From assembly GCF_002252155.1 (NCBI RefSeq), contig NZ_NEFD01000001.1, positions 124,001 through 188,000 on the forward strand: a stretch of 64,000 nt of DNA. Reading direction: 5' to 3'. Shown one piece after another: positions 33,741-42,104 of this stretch. The notes under the pieces are model-generated. The model was not told the origin of the DNA. It did not search any database and saw nothing but the letters and a program-made list of their open reading frames with translations. This stretch comes from Wohlfahrtiimonas sp. G9077 (lineage in GTDB: Bacteria; Pseudomonadota; Gammaproteobacteria; Cardiobacteriales; Wohlfahrtiimonadaceae). The first letter of the stretch is position 1. Every line of letters starts with the position of its first letter. The position numbers and the translations under genes are program-made.

Positions 33741-34201
33741 GCATGACAGATAAACGCGACAAAACGTCATACATCATCAACAATGAAATTAAGAAATTCT
33801 TAAATGATCATGGCTATATGTTGAGTCGTCATGATGTGAAAAAATTTGATGGCCAGTGGCTTTATAATATCTCTAAAATTAATTTGACTGGTGTACAACA
33901 TATTGAGCAATTGACCCGTAATGGTTTGATTGAGGCATATAAAAAAGGTGTGTTGCTTCAGAGGTTAAATGTGAGTCATAATTTCAAACCAGCATTTATT
34001 TTACAAAAAGACGTTGCTATACTCATGTCAGAAAATGGCAAACCCATCCATAATTACACGATTAATAATTATGTAAGAGATGGCATGCTGCCAGAACCAA
34101 TTGTGAGCGGCAGAACCAAAAAATGGTCGGTTGATCAATTGTGTGAGCATTTAAAAATTTCAGAAGAAACATTGTGGAAAACACTCGGTAGGGATTATTA
34201 G
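33737..34201 (+). CDS. Excisionase/AlpA-like DNA-binding protein next to attR
   Basis: The 154-residue protein has a C-terminal helix-turn-wing of the MerR/HTH_17 type (TINNYVRDGMLPEPIVSGRTKKWSVDQLCEHL, about residues 107-140), where a Gly-Met-Leu-Pro turn and a basic wing are typical of AlpA and Xis proteins. Its location directly inside attR, opposite the integrase at attL, supports a recombination directionality role. The N-terminal half (FLNDHGYMLSRHDVKKFDGQW) is not recognised. It ends at the repeated GAAGTAAA sequence that may bind the integrase. Confidence 0.65.
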   Translation: MSMTDKRDKTSYIINNEIKKFLNDHGYMLSRHDVKKFDGQWLYNISKINLTGVQHIEQLTRNGLIEAYKKGVLLQRLNVSHNFKPAFILQKDVAILMSENGKPIHNYTINNYVRDGMLPEPIVSGRTKKWSVDQLCEHLKISEETLWKTLGRDY

Positions 34202-34205
34202 AAGT

Positions 34206-34218
34206 AAATTTGGAAGTA
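34206..34218 (-). repeat. Inverted copy of integrase arm-type 13-mer, attR side
   Basis: The sequence AAATTTGGAAGTA is the exact reverse complement of TACTTCCAAATTT at 5496-5508 near attL. It lies 62-74 bases inside attR and is flanked by two GAAGTAAA copies, consistent with an arm site for the prophage integrase. Confidence 0.6.
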
Positions 34219-34239
34219 AAAAATAAATACTCAAAATAT

Positions 34240-34275
34240 AAAGCCCTTTAAATCAAGGGCTTTAGTTGTTTTTAG
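34240..34275 (+). terminator. Terminator of the prophage early operon
   Basis: The inverted repeat AAAGCCCTT ... AAGGGCTTT with a TAAATC loop is followed by AGTTGTTTTT. It lies just before attR and would stop prophage transcription from entering the chromosome. Confidence 0.85.
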
Positions 34276-34279
34276 GTTT

Positions 34280-34300
34280 CCTCTCGGGCGCGCCATTTTC
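34280..34300 (+). other. attR core (prophage right attachment site)
   Basis: This is an exact 21-bp copy of 5337-5357, containing the last 16 bases of tRNA-Arg. The rest of the tRNA is absent here, so this is the partial copy. Bases immediately before and after differ from the attL side. Confidence 0.93.
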
Positions 34301-34454
34301 TTTCGATTGTTATGGAAATTCGCGGTCATCGTTGCGTGACTGATCCCAATTTGATCCCAACCATTCATATTTAAACGAACATTATCTTACGATATTCGCG
34401 ATCATCTTGTTGCCAAAATGTTGTATACTGGCCGATAAATTTTGCAAATGATGC

Positions 34455-34466
34455 GTCAATATTGAC
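34455..34466. promoter_or_regulatory. Perfect 12-bp palindrome upstream of the Nudix-helicase unit
   Basis: GTCAATATTGAC, a perfect palindrome, lies nine bases before ATG 34475 and 25 bases after a TATACT -10-like sequence (34424-34429). The position fits an operator covering the transcription start or leader. No regulator gene is adjacent. The rest of 34301-34474 shows no gene. Confidence 0.4.
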
Positions 34467-34474
34467 AAATAATA

Positions 34475-34882
34475 ATGGTTACAATGATGAAAGAAATAGA
34501 AGTGGTTGCGGCAGTCATTCAATATGAAGGCAAAATATTTTGTGCCCAGCGCGGGGCCAATGCAAAAGAGTATTTGGCATATAAATACGAATTTCCAGGT
34601 GGCAAAACAGAAGCCGGTGAAACCCATGAAGCGGCTTTGATTCGTGAAATTGATGAAGAGCTCAATTGGGTCATTCAAGTGGATGAGCCTTTGATCACAG
34701 TCCATCACACGTATCCTGATTTTAAAATCATCATGCACGCATTTTTATGCACGCCCCTTGATCTGAACTTTCGTTTAAATGAACACATGGATTATGTGTG
34801 GTTGCCCATCAGTGAGCTTTACGCATTAGATTGGGCTGCGGCGGATTTGCCCATTATTGATCAGCTCAGTTATCTTGAGTAA
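34475..34882 (+). CDS. Nudix hydrolase (NTP pyrophosphohydrolase-like)
   Basis: The 135-residue protein is close in size to MutT/NudG enzymes, which hydrolyse oxidised or modified nucleoside triphosphates. The Nudix box is present at about residues 41-63 (GGKTEAGETHEAALIREIDE followed by ELNW), with the metal-binding REIDEE intact. The box ends NW where Gly and an aliphatic residue are usual. ATG 34475 is used, with alternatives at 34484 and 34487, and no strong ribosome-binding site is seen for any. Five bases separate it from the helicase gene, so the two form a transcription unit. Confidence 0.88.
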   Translation: MVTMMKEIEVVAAVIQYEGKIFCAQRGANAKEYLAYKYEFPGGKTEAGETHEAALIREIDEELNWVIQVDEPLITVHHTYPDFKIIMHAFLCTPLDLNFRLNEHMDYVWLPISELYALDWAAADLPIIDQLSYLE

Positions 34883-34887
34883 GCGCT

Positions 34888-37830
34888 ATGAATGATCTTC
34901 TCAATGATTTGACCACAAGTTTTTATGACGTGGATCACATTTCAAGTGGGCAATATCTGCCTGCCATTTTAGTCAATGATTTTAGACGCGAAAAAAAGGT
35001 GCTCACCACGATTTTAGAGCAGCTGAAAACCTGTGATGAGTTCTTTATCTCGGTGGCCTTTGTGACGACAGGCGGCGTTGCGGTGATTCGTGAGGCGCTA
35101 GATGAGTTGAATCGTAAAGCGATTAAAGGCGTGATCATTGTGTCACAGTATCTTAATTTTACCGATCCTGCGGCGCTTGAGCGTTTATTGGCCTATCCAA
35201 ACATTGAATTGCGCATTGATGTGCACAACAGCTTTCATGCCAAATGTTTTTATTTTGAAAAGGGCGAGCAGAGCATTGTGGTCATTGGCAGTAGCAATTT
35301 GACGGACAGCGCCTTATGCAAAAATTATGAATTTAACATTAAATTAGATGCCTCCATTAATGGCGAGATCATCGAGCAGATCAAAGCTGAACAACAAGTG
35401 ATGTATGAGCGCTCCATTGAGGTTAATCAAGCCATCATTGATCAATATCGTGTGCAGTATGAGCAATTGCGCTTTGGCAGAAACCAATTGCAGCATACGA
35501 AAATCACAAGCGGGCAACACATTGCACCGAATGCCATGCAATTAAAAGCTTTGGATAATTTACAACATCTTCGCGATGAAAAAGGGGCAACAAAGGCATT
35601 GCTCATTTCTGCAACCGGCACGGGCAAAACTTATCTATCGGCGTTTGATGTGGCGCGCGTTCAACCCAAAAAATTCCTCTTTTTAGTGCACAGAAGCACG
35701 ATTGCAGCCAAATCTATGCAGTCGTATCAAAAGATATTGTCAAGCGTTGCAGGCCATGATCCGCACATGACCTTTGGCTTATTTGATGGCAATCATAAAG
35801 ATTACGCTGCCGATTATCTCTTTGCCACGGTGCAAACCATGAGTTTGCCCCATCATTTAGCGCATTTTTCTCAAGATCATTTTGATTACATTGTGATTGA
35901 TGAAACCCATCGCGCAGCAGCGCAAACGTATCAAACCATTCTTAACCATTTTACGCCCAAATTTTTATTGGGCATGACAGCAACGCCAGAGCGCATGAGT
36001 GGTGAAGATATTTTTCAATATTTTGATCACAACATTGCCTATGAAATTCGCTTAAAAGATGCACTGGAAGCGGATTTACTCACCACATTTCATTATTACG
36101 GCATTGCGGACATTGTATTGACGGACGATGTGAAAAAGCCGCCAAGCTTTAATCAATTGATTCGTGAAGAACGTGTGGCGCACATTTTGGAGAAAATCAC
36201 CCATTATTCTACGGATACCGGAGATTATCGCGGTCTGGTTTTTTGCTCAAGTGTAGAAGAAGCCGATGCATTATCCGCACAATTTTGTGGGTTTGGTTTT
36301 CGTGCATGTGCTTTGTCTGGGCGCCACAGTGAACATGAACGTGAGGCGGCGATTGAATCGCTCGAATCTGATGATGTGGATCATCTACAATTCATTTTCA
36401 CGGTGGATATTTTCAATGAAGGGATCGACATTCCGCGCGTGAATCTCATTGTGATGTTGCGCGCAACGCAATCGGTGATTGTGTTTGTACAGCAGCTTGG
36501 GCGTGGTTTACGGAAAGCTGAGGATAAATCTTATGTCACGGTGTTGGATTTTATTGGTAATTATGCCAATAACTATATGATTCCGATGGCGCTGTTTGGG
36601 GATCATTCCTACAACAAAGATGCGCTTCGCCGAAAAATGAGTGAAGGCAGCAGCGCGTTGCCGGGCGCATCGAGCATTAGTTTTGATGCCATTACAGAGC
36701 AGCGCATTTATGCTGCGATTAATCAAGCATCCTTTGACCATAAAAAAGATTTAGCCACGGACATGAAGGCGCTCTTTGATAAACTTGGACATATGCCGAC
36801 GCCCATTGACTTTATCCGACATGGCGCGCGTGATCCTTATCAATACATTCGGGTGTTTGGCAGTTACTATCAAACGCTGAAATATGTTTTTAAAGCGCAT
36901 GTGCCGCCAATTTCAGAGGATGCTGCCGCCATGCTGCGTTACTTTGATGGTGAGATCAATAATGCCAAGCGCATTACAGAAAGTTGTCTGCTCTTTGAAT
37001 TATTACAGCATCACGTCATCACGTTGGATGCATTCAAATCCCATTGCAATGCCCATTTTCACTTTACGCCAACGGATGCGGACATTATTTCAGTGGTGGA
37101 TAATCTTAACTTTAGCTTTGTGGTGACTGAAGTTAATAAACGCAAAGTGGTTTATCGTCACAGTGCATATTTAAAAGATGCAACATTGTATGATGTGGTG
37201 ACATTTGATGGGCAATCCTTTGCTTTGACGCCACAATTTAAAACATTGCTGGCGCAATCAAGTTTTAAAAGCCATTTGATGCAATCGGTGGATTTGGCCC
37301 GTGCCATTTATCGACAAAAGTTGGCCGATTCATGTTTGATTGATGGGCGCTTTATTTTGTATGAAAAATATAGCCGTAAAGATGTCTTTCGCATTCTTAA
37401 TTATCAGGAAAATCCAAATGCGCAAAGTGTTGGCGGTTATTTGTTTGATCGCGCAGAAACAGTGTGCCCCATTTTTGTCAATTATCATAAAGATGAAAAC
37501 ATCAGTGAGCGCACCAAATATGAGGATGCTTTTTTAAATCCATCGCTCCTTCATTGGTTTTCAAAAGGGCAGCGCACGATGCTCAGTAAAGATGTGCAGG
37601 CGTTTTATCACAGTCAATCGCGCAATATCGCGTTGTATCTTTTTGTGAAAAAAGACAATGATGAAGGACGAGAATTTTATTGTTTAGGGCGCGTTCAACC
37701 CGATCAAAAGAGCTTTAGAGAAGAAAAAATGCCGATCTCAGCAGACAAAACACAAAATGTGGTAACCCTCAATTTAGAGCTCAAGCAAGCGGTGAAAGAG
37801 AGTTTGTATCAGTATTTGATTCATCCATAA
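34888..37830 (+). CDS. PLD nuclease - SF2 helicase - DUF3427 protein
   Basis: This 980-residue multi-domain protein begins with a phospholipase-D-type nuclease half-site (HAKCFYF near residue 117, then GSSNLTDS near 134; the HxK plus N/D layout). The SF2 helicase core has Walker A SATGTGKTYLS (about 240), DEAH-type box VIDETHRAA (about 335), GMTATPERM (about 361) and motif VI QQLGRGLRK (about 535). The last 300 residues match the DUF3427 pattern (YSRKDVFRILNY, PIFVNYHK, LFVKKDNDEGREFYCLG). Such proteins occur scattered in genomes and are often suspected of DNA defence. It is co-transcribed with the Nudix gene beside a prophage boundary. Confidence 0.9.
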   Translation: MNDLLNDLTTSFYDVDHISSGQYLPAILVNDFRREKKVLTTILEQLKTCDEFFISVAFVTTGGVAVIREALDELNRKAIKGVIIVSQYLNFTDPAALERLLAYPNIELRIDVHNSFHAKCFYFEKGEQSIVVIGSSNLTDSALCKNYEFNIKLDASINGEIIEQIKAEQQVMYERSIEVNQAIIDQYRVQYEQLRFGRNQLQHTKITSGQHIAPNAMQLKALDNLQHLRDEKGATKALLISATGTGKTYLSAFDVARVQPKKFLFLVHRSTIAAKSMQSYQKILSSVAGHDPHMTFGLFDGNHKDYAADYLFATVQTMSLPHHLAHFSQDHFDYIVIDETHRAAAQTYQTILNHFTPKFLLGMTATPERMSGEDIFQYFDHNIAYEIRLKDALEADLLTTFHYYGIADIVLTDDVKKPPSFNQLIREERVAHILEKITHYSTDTGDYRGLVFCSSVEEADALSAQFCGFGFRACALSGRHSEHEREAAIESLESDDVDHLQFIFTVDIFNEGIDIPRVNLIVMLRATQSVIVFVQQLGRGLRKAEDKSYVTVLDFIGNYANNYMIPMALFGDHSYNKDALRRKMSEGSSALPGASSISFDAITEQRIYAAINQASFDHKKDLATDMKALFDKLGHMPTPIDFIRHGARDPYQYIRVFGSYYQTLKYVFKAHVPPISEDAAAMLRYFDGEINNAKRITESCLLFELLQHHVITLDAFKSHCNAHFHFTPTDADIISVVDNLNFSFVVTEVNKRKVVYRHSAYLKDATLYDVVTFDGQSFALTPQFKTLLAQSSFKSHLMQSVDLARAIYRQKLADSCLIDGRFILYEKYSRKDVFRILNYQENPNAQSVGGYLFDRAETVCPIFVNYHKDENISERTKYEDAFLNPSLLHWFSKGQRTMLSKDVQAFYHSQSRNIALYLFVKKDNDEGREFYCLGRVQPDQKSFREEKMPISADKTQNVVTLNLELKQAVKESLYQYLIHP

Positions 37831-37833
37831 AGC

Positions 37834-37855
37834 AAAACCCCGCTTTGCGGGGCTT
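37834..37855. terminator. Bidirectional terminator between helicase gene and yicC
   Basis: A GC-rich hairpin CCCCGC-TTT-GCGGGG (37838-37852) is flanked by AAAA on the left and CTTT on the right. On the minus strand the T run after the stem is good, so it serves yicC at least as well as the helicase gene. Confidence 0.85.
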
Positions 37856-37866
37856 TAATGTGGCGA

Positions 37867-38733
37867 TTATTCGATGTTTTGAATCTGTTCGCGGATCTGT
37901 TCGATCAATACTTTTAACTCAACGGCAATCGCGGTGAGTTCAGCATCTTGGGACTTTGAGCCAAGGGTGTTGGCTTCGCGGTTTAACTCTTGGGTTAAAA
38001 AGTCTAAGCGGCGGCCGATCGGTTCATTGCGGGCAATGGCATCGGTCATCGCCACGACGTGGGAATGGAGGCGGTCGATCTCTTCATCGATGTCCAATTT
38101 TTGAATGGCAAACACCAACTCTTGCTCTAAACGTTGTTGATCCACTTCAATGGCAAATTCAGCTAAGCGCGCCGTTAATTTATCACGAAGGCGCGTGATG
38201 GCTTCAGGGCGAAGGGCTTGGGCTTTTTCAGTCAGCGCCGCGATTTTGCTTAAACGATCTTCAATCACCGCTTGAATGCGTGCGCCTTCTGCTTGGCGAT
38301 TTTTGGCCAATGATTCAAGCGCCGTTGCAAAGGTTTGTGTGGTGATGCTTTCTAACGCATCGGGATCCGGCGTGCGTGTGATGAGCATGTTTGGAAAGCG
38401 CATCAATTCAGATGGGCTCAAAGCATGTGCTGTCCCAAGGATGGCATTGGCTTCTTGATGCAGTGCGATCACATTTTTGGCCAATGTTTCATTGAGGGTT
38501 AAATGTTCATTGGTGGCGCCCGCAGCTTCTAAGCGCATCATGATCTCAAGTTTACCGCGCTTTAATACGGATTGCACTTGATCACGTAAGGCAGGTTCAA
38601 AGGCACGCAATAGGTCTGGCAATTTAAAATAGGTTTCTAAATAGCGGTGATTGATGCTGCGTAGCTCAATGGATAATGTACCAAAGTCTGTCGCTACGGT
38701 TTCTCTGGCAAAACCTGTCATGGAGGAGATCAT
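37867..38733 (-). CDS. yicC: YicC-family endoribonuclease
   Basis: YicC proteins are RNases implicated in small-RNA turnover and stationary-phase survival. The roughly 288-residue protein starts ISSMTGFARE, the strongly conserved family N-terminus, and contains SIELRSINHRYLETYFKLPD. The C-terminal DUF1732 part includes DIDEEIDRLHSHV and IGRRLDFLTQELNREANTLGSKS. Start 38733 is set by the family N-terminus; an open frame continues upstream to 38802. It is divergent from folE, with about 130 bp between. Confidence 0.95.
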   Translation of the reverse strand: MISSMTGFARETVATDFGTLSIELRSINHRYLETYFKLPDLLRAFEPALRDQVQSVLKRGKLEIMMRLEAAGATNEHLTLNETLAKNVIALHQEANAILGTAHALSPSELMRFPNMLITRTPDPDALESITTQTFATALESLAKNRQAEGARIQAVIEDRLSKIAALTEKAQALRPEAITRLRDKLTARLAEFAIEVDQQRLEQELVFAIQKLDIDEEIDRLHSHVVAMTDAIARNEPIGRRLDFLTQELNREANTLGSKSQDAELTAIAVELKVLIEQIREQIQNIE

Positions 38734-38863
38734 ACTGTTCCTTAAAATTACGATAAACAAAAAGCAATTATAACGCTCTTTATGGGATTTGGTGAATATC
38801 ATTGATCAATGTTGCAATTCCTAGTAAACTTCGGAGCTTTATTCACATTATTGAGTTGCGATC

Positions 38864-39412
38864 ATGTCTGATTTAGAAAAAAATTACCGTGCCATTTTAA
38901 CTGAAATTGGTGAAGATCCTGAGCGCGAAGGCCTCGTTGACACACCAAAACGCGCTGCAAAAGCGATGCAATATTTGTGTCGAGGTTATGAGCAAACCTT
39001 AGAAGAAGTGGTGGGCGGTGCCATTTTCTCATCAGACAGCAATGAAATGGTGTTGGTCAAAGACATCGAGTTGTATTCATTGTGTGAGCATCACATTTTG
39101 CCTTTTATCGGTAAAGCGCATGTGGCGTATTTGCCCAATGGCAAAGTGCTCGGTTTATCGAAAATTGCCCGCATTGTGGACATGTTTGCTCGCCGCTTAC
39201 AGATCCAAGAGGCGCTCACCTCTGAAATCGCCAATGCCATTCAAGAAGTCACCGATGCCAAAGGTGTGGCGGTTGTGATTGAAGCAAAACACATGTGCAT
39301 GATGATGCGCGGCGTTGAGAAACAAAATTCTCACATGGTGACATCCGCCATGTTAGGGGCCTTTAGAAACAATCCGGCCACGCGCGCAGAGTTTTTAAGC
39401 TTCATCAAGTAA
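38864..39412 (+). CDS. folE: GTP cyclohydrolase I
   Basis: FolE converts GTP to 7,8-dihydroneopterin triphosphate, the entry to folate and also to queuosine precursors. The 182-residue protein carries the zinc ligands in LCEHHILPF and [14 protein letters not shown], plus [14 protein letters not shown] at the N-terminus, so it is the zinc-dependent FolE1 type. Its terminator lies inside the 3' end of the convergent GIY-YIG gene, and the two coding regions overlap by 18 bases. The preQ1-controlled transporter elsewhere in the window shows that queuosine metabolism matters to this organism. Confidence 0.96.
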   Translation: MSDLEKNYRAILTEIGEDPEREGLVDTPKRAAKAMQYLCRGYEQTLEEVVGGAIFSSDSNEMVLVKDIELYSLCEHHILPFIGKAHVAYLPNGKVLGLSKIARIVDMFARRLQIQEALTSEIANAIQEVTDAKGVAVVIEAKHMCMMMRGVEKQNSHMVTSAMLGAFRNNPATRAEFLSFIK

Positions 39413-39676
39413 GCGCGTTAAATCAACACCAAAAGCGGCTAAATAGGCCGCTTTTTTTGTGCGCGTCAATTGCTTAAAGGCATACTCTTGCTGCATGGCT
39501 AACGTTTGTGTGGCAAAACGTTCTGAGTGAATGAGCCGTACAGGCAAGCGCGCCCGCGTATATTTTGCGCCTTTGCCGCGATTGTGCGTTGCCGTGCGCC
39601 GCGTGACATCCGTTGTGTAGCCGGCATACAGCGAGCCATCCTGACATAACAGAACATAAAAGCAGTGATCAGCCAT
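39395..39676 (-). CDS. GIY-YIG domain protein (YhbQ-like)
   Basis: This 93-residue single-domain GIY-YIG nuclease-like protein has [20 protein letters not shown] as the GIY-YIG segment (here VLL...AGY) and [21 protein letters not shown] with the conserved Arg. The C-terminal Glu region is [11 protein letters not shown]. YhbQ/UPF0213 proteins are presumed structure-specific DNA endonucleases. The gene overlaps mutY by eight bases upstream and folE by 18 bases downstream, and its last codons form the folE terminator. Confidence 0.9.
   Translation of the reverse strand: MADHCFYVLLCQDGSLYAGYTTDVTRRTATHNRGKGAKYTRARLPVRLIHSERFATQTLAMQQEYAFKQLTRTKKAAYLAAFGVDLTRLLDEA
39431..39458 (+). terminator. 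folE terminator embedded in the convergent gene
   Basis: AAAAGCGGC-TAAATAG-GCCGCTTTTTTT forms a strong hairpin with a T run for the plus-strand folE transcript. The same bases encode the KKAAYLAAF segment of the minus-strand GIY-YIG protein. Confidence 0.85.
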
Positions 39677-40766
39677 GGATGAGCGCTAATAAATCATTGG
39701 TGGGCTTGGTTTTTGCATAAGTGTCATACACAGCGCGCGGTGTGAAGGTATAGCATTGTCCATCGAGGAGAATGGAAGATGCTTCTGTATTCACCTTCAA
39801 CCAAAGGGGCTCAATGTGAAAGTTAATGTGTGTGAGCACATGTTTAAAGCGCGGTAAAGAGATGCTTTCAATGACGGTGACATCCGGTAACATCGTCTCG
39901 ATGTCCATGAGATGGGATGAGCGATGGGGAAACTCATAAAGATTGTGCCAGATGGTCTCTGTGGTGCGTTGATGAAACAGTAATTGGCCATGTTGATTTT
40001 CCACAATCAGAGGGAAGAGCTCGAGCTCTTTTTTCACCGTTTTGATTTTTTTGGCCGGAATGCGATCCATGTATTGTTGTTGATGTGTTACGCAGTGCAT
40101 TTGCCAAAAACAGGTGTCACATTTGGGCTGCTTGGTGCAGAGCGTGGCGCCAAAGTCCATGATCGCTTGCGTGTAATCATGAGGGCGCGCTTGGCTGCTC
40201 ATCATATAAGCAAAGGGCAGGAGTACTTTTTCCAACTGTTTTTCAGGGTGCGTCGCGCCGGTGACGCGCGCCATCACGCGTTTGACATTACCATCTAAAA
40301 TGGCAAAAGGGCGATGAAATCCTTGGCTCATGATGGCCGCAGCAGTGGTGCGTCCGATGCCTTTGATGGATTGAATGGCGGCAAAGTCGCAAGGGATTTC
40401 GCCTTTGAATTGATCCCGCACATATTGTGCGCCTTGATGTAAATTGCGGGCGCGCGCGTAATAGCCTAAACCTTCCCACGCCTTTAAAACGCGTTCAATC
40501 TCTGCGTTGGCAAGGTCATTGATGGTGGGAAACTGTTTGATGAAGTTAAAAAAGTATGGGATCACTGTGGCCACCTGCGTTTGCTGCAGCATGATCTCAG
40601 AGAGCCAAATGTGATAAATGTTTTGGGCAGGTGTGTCATGATTTTGTGGCTTCCAAGGCAGATCATGGCGGCCATGTTCATCAAACCAGTGCATCAATTG
40701 TTGATGAAACTTGCGGATTGTCTCGCCCGTTGTGGGGGCTAAAAAAAGGGACATGTTCATTCTCAT
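39669..40766 (-). CDS. mutY: A/G-specific adenine glycosylase
   Basis: MutY removes adenine mispaired with 8-oxoguanine. The protein has the HhH-GPD core ([29 protein letters not shown], with the catalytic Asp near its end), an iron-sulfur motif, and a C-terminal Nudix-like 8-oxoG recognition domain starting near [19 protein letters not shown]. The cluster reads [16 protein letters not shown], a C-x5-C-x2-C-x5-C pattern that is one residue shorter than the usual C-x6. ATG 40766 overlaps the cmoM stop (ATGA), but ATGs at 40760 and 40754 are alternatives. It sits in a leftward cmoM-mutY-GIY-YIG unit. Confidence 0.94.
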   Translation of the reverse strand: MRMNMSLFLAPTTGETIRKFHQQLMHWFDEHGRHDLPWKPQNHDTPAQNIYHIWLSEIMLQQTQVATVIPYFFNFIKQFPTINDLANAEIERVLKAWEGLGYYARARNLHQGAQYVRDQFKGEIPCDFAAIQSIKGIGRTTAAAIMSQGFHRPFAILDGNVKRVMARVTGATHPEKQLEKVLLPFAYMMSSQARPHDYTQAIMDFGATLCTKQPKCDTCFWQMHCVTHQQQYMDRIPAKKIKTVKKELELFPLIVENQHGQLLFHQRTTETIWHNLYEFPHRSSHLMDIETMLPDVTVIESISLPRFKHVLTHINFHIEPLWLKVNTEASSILLDGQCYTFTPRAVYDTYAKTKPTNDLLALIHG

Positions 40767-41518
40767 TTTAGGCGGATTAACCAATGCAAATAGCGCGCAT
40801 TGGGGAGATATTGCGGTTTTGTGGAGCAGTGCATTTCCATCTTTAAATGATCTTCCGTGCTGATTTTTTGTTTATTCTCTTTGGTCATAAAATCATAATA
40901 GGTGCGAATGCCACTTTGGTGGATGATCTCAAAGCCTGCAGTTTCTAACGCTTGCTGTAATATGGCGGGATCAACAGGCGAAATGGGCGTTAAACCGCCG
41001 GCTTCCCCGCGGAAATTGTTTTTTTCCACATAGCGATAATTGCCACGAATGAGATTGTGATAAATCAAACCATTGACGTTATAAAAGAGTAAAGAGACGG
41101 TGCTGTTTGAATGCATCAATCCTTTGACAATGGGAAGGATGCTAAGGGGATCTTCGAGCCATTCGATCACGGCATGCGCGAGAATGAGATCATAGCTATG
41201 AGTTAAACGCTGCGGAATGTTTTGCAGTTCATCATGGATGAAATTTGCGGTGAGTTGATGCTCAGCAAAGCGCGTTTTGGCAAGGTTTAACATGGTTTCT
41301 GAGGCTTCTAGCAGCGTCATTTGATGGCCATGGGCACTGAGCACTCTGGCAAATTGCCCTTGACCGGCACCGATGTCTAATGTAGCGAAAGAGCGCGTTA
41401 AAAGATCAAACTGTAAAAAATCACGCTCTAAAATGGCCAGGCGCAATTGTCCTTTAAAGGAGGCATAAATTTTATCTTGAAAGTGAGCGCTTAATGCATC
41501 AAAACGTGGGGCAGTCAT
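40763..41518 (-). CDS. cmoM: tRNA 5-carboxymethoxyuridine methyltransferase CmoM-like
   Basis: This SAM-dependent methyltransferase of 251 residues resembles CmoM (SmtA), which methylates carboxymethoxyuridine-34 in tRNAs. The N-terminus FDALSAHFQDKIYASFKGQLRLAIL matches the CmoM signature (KIY...KGQLR). The SAM site is LDIGAGQGQFARVL, followed by DLILAHAVIEWL. It is the first gene of the leftward operon that continues into mutY. The weak ribosome-binding site leaves the start slightly uncertain. Confidence 0.87.
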   Translation of the reverse strand: MTAPRFDALSAHFQDKIYASFKGQLRLAILERDFLQFDLLTRSFATLDIGAGQGQFARVLSAHGHQMTLLEASETMLNLAKTRFAEHQLTANFIHDELQNIPQRLTHSYDLILAHAVIEWLEDPLSILPIVKGLMHSNSTVSLLFYNVNGLIYHNLIRGNYRYVEKNNFRGEAGGLTPISPVDPAILQQALETAGFEIIHQSGIRTYYDFMTKENKQKISTEDHLKMEMHCSTKPQYLPNARYLHWLIRLK

Positions 41519-41637
41519 GAGGGAAAACCATAAAGAAAAGAGGGATCATAGTGGAAGGGGTGAAAAAATGTCAAATTTCCAAGATATCAGCTACAATGAA
41601 TGACTGTGATGTTGATTAAAAATAATGGAGCGTACGT

Positions 41638-42087
41638 ATGAAAAAGAGTGTGATCACAGCAGCAATGTTGCCTTTAGTATTAACCGGTTGCTTATCTGTT
41701 ACCCCGAAAAAAACAGAGGCGCCAAAACCTGTTGAGCCTGTGGAAACAGCCTCACAAATTGCCCAAACGAGCTTGGATTATCCAGGCACATATCGCACGC
41801 GCTTAAAATGCGAAGGGTGCGATTATACCAATGCACAGTTGCAAGTGAACCAATATGGGCAGTATCGCTATATTGAACAGAGCATGAAAAATGGTGCACC
41901 CATCGGGCAGCCCATTGTGTTCCAAGGTCGCTATACATGGGATAAAAATGCCCCCATCATTCGCCTCTTAAATGCGCGCAACATGCATTTCTTTGTGGCA
42001 GAAAATCAAATGGTGCTCTTAGATCATCCTGTGGCGAGCTTTGCAGAGATCACCGCCGAGCCTAAATTCCAAAAAGTGGTGCGTTAA
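41638..42087 (+). CDS. NlpE-like outer-membrane lipoprotein
   Basis: The 149-residue lipoprotein has signal peptide KKSVITAAMLPLVLTGC with lipobox LTGC, so the mature part starts at Cys18. The mature region follows the N-terminal NlpE domain: YPGTYRTRLKCEGCDYTNAQ, with the CxxC motif present, then GRYTWDKNAPIIRL and NQMVLLD. NlpE monitors lipoprotein trafficking and copper stress in E. coli; this protein lacks the C-terminal OB domain. A GGAG site precedes ATG 41638. It is placed before, and possibly co-transcribed with, the MoxR operon. Confidence 0.85.
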   Translation: MKKSVITAAMLPLVLTGCLSVTPKKTEAPKPVEPVETASQIAQTSLDYPGTYRTRLKCEGCDYTNAQLQVNQYGQYRYIEQSMKNGAPIGQPIVFQGRYTWDKNAPIIRLLNARNMHFFVAENQMVLLDHPVASFAEITAEPKFQKVVR

Positions 42088-42104
42088 TTTTTCCTTGAGT
42101 CGTC

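Larger units (their letters stand above)
5337..34300 (+). mobile_element. P2-like prophage integrated in tRNA-Arg(CCG)
   Basis: The element runs between two identical 21-bp att repeats and is about 29 kb long. It has a tyrosine integrase just inside attL and an excisionase-like gene just inside attR. In between lies a recognisable P2-type set: Q, P, O, N, M, L, X, lysis genes, R, S, V, W, J, I, H, fibre-assembly gene, FI, FII, E/E', T, U and D. An XRE-S24 repressor, an Ogr-like activator and a primase-helicase follow. I see no frameshift or truncation in any structural gene, so the prophage could be functional. Four leftward genes (24437-25192 and 26232-28845) look like accessory cargo of lower G+C. 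Confidence 0.95.

Noticed and set aside
34301-34474. Second integration scar next to attR, suggested by repeated GATCCCAA
   Set aside because: Only a short repeated octamer; no integrase remnant or tRNA fragment is visible.
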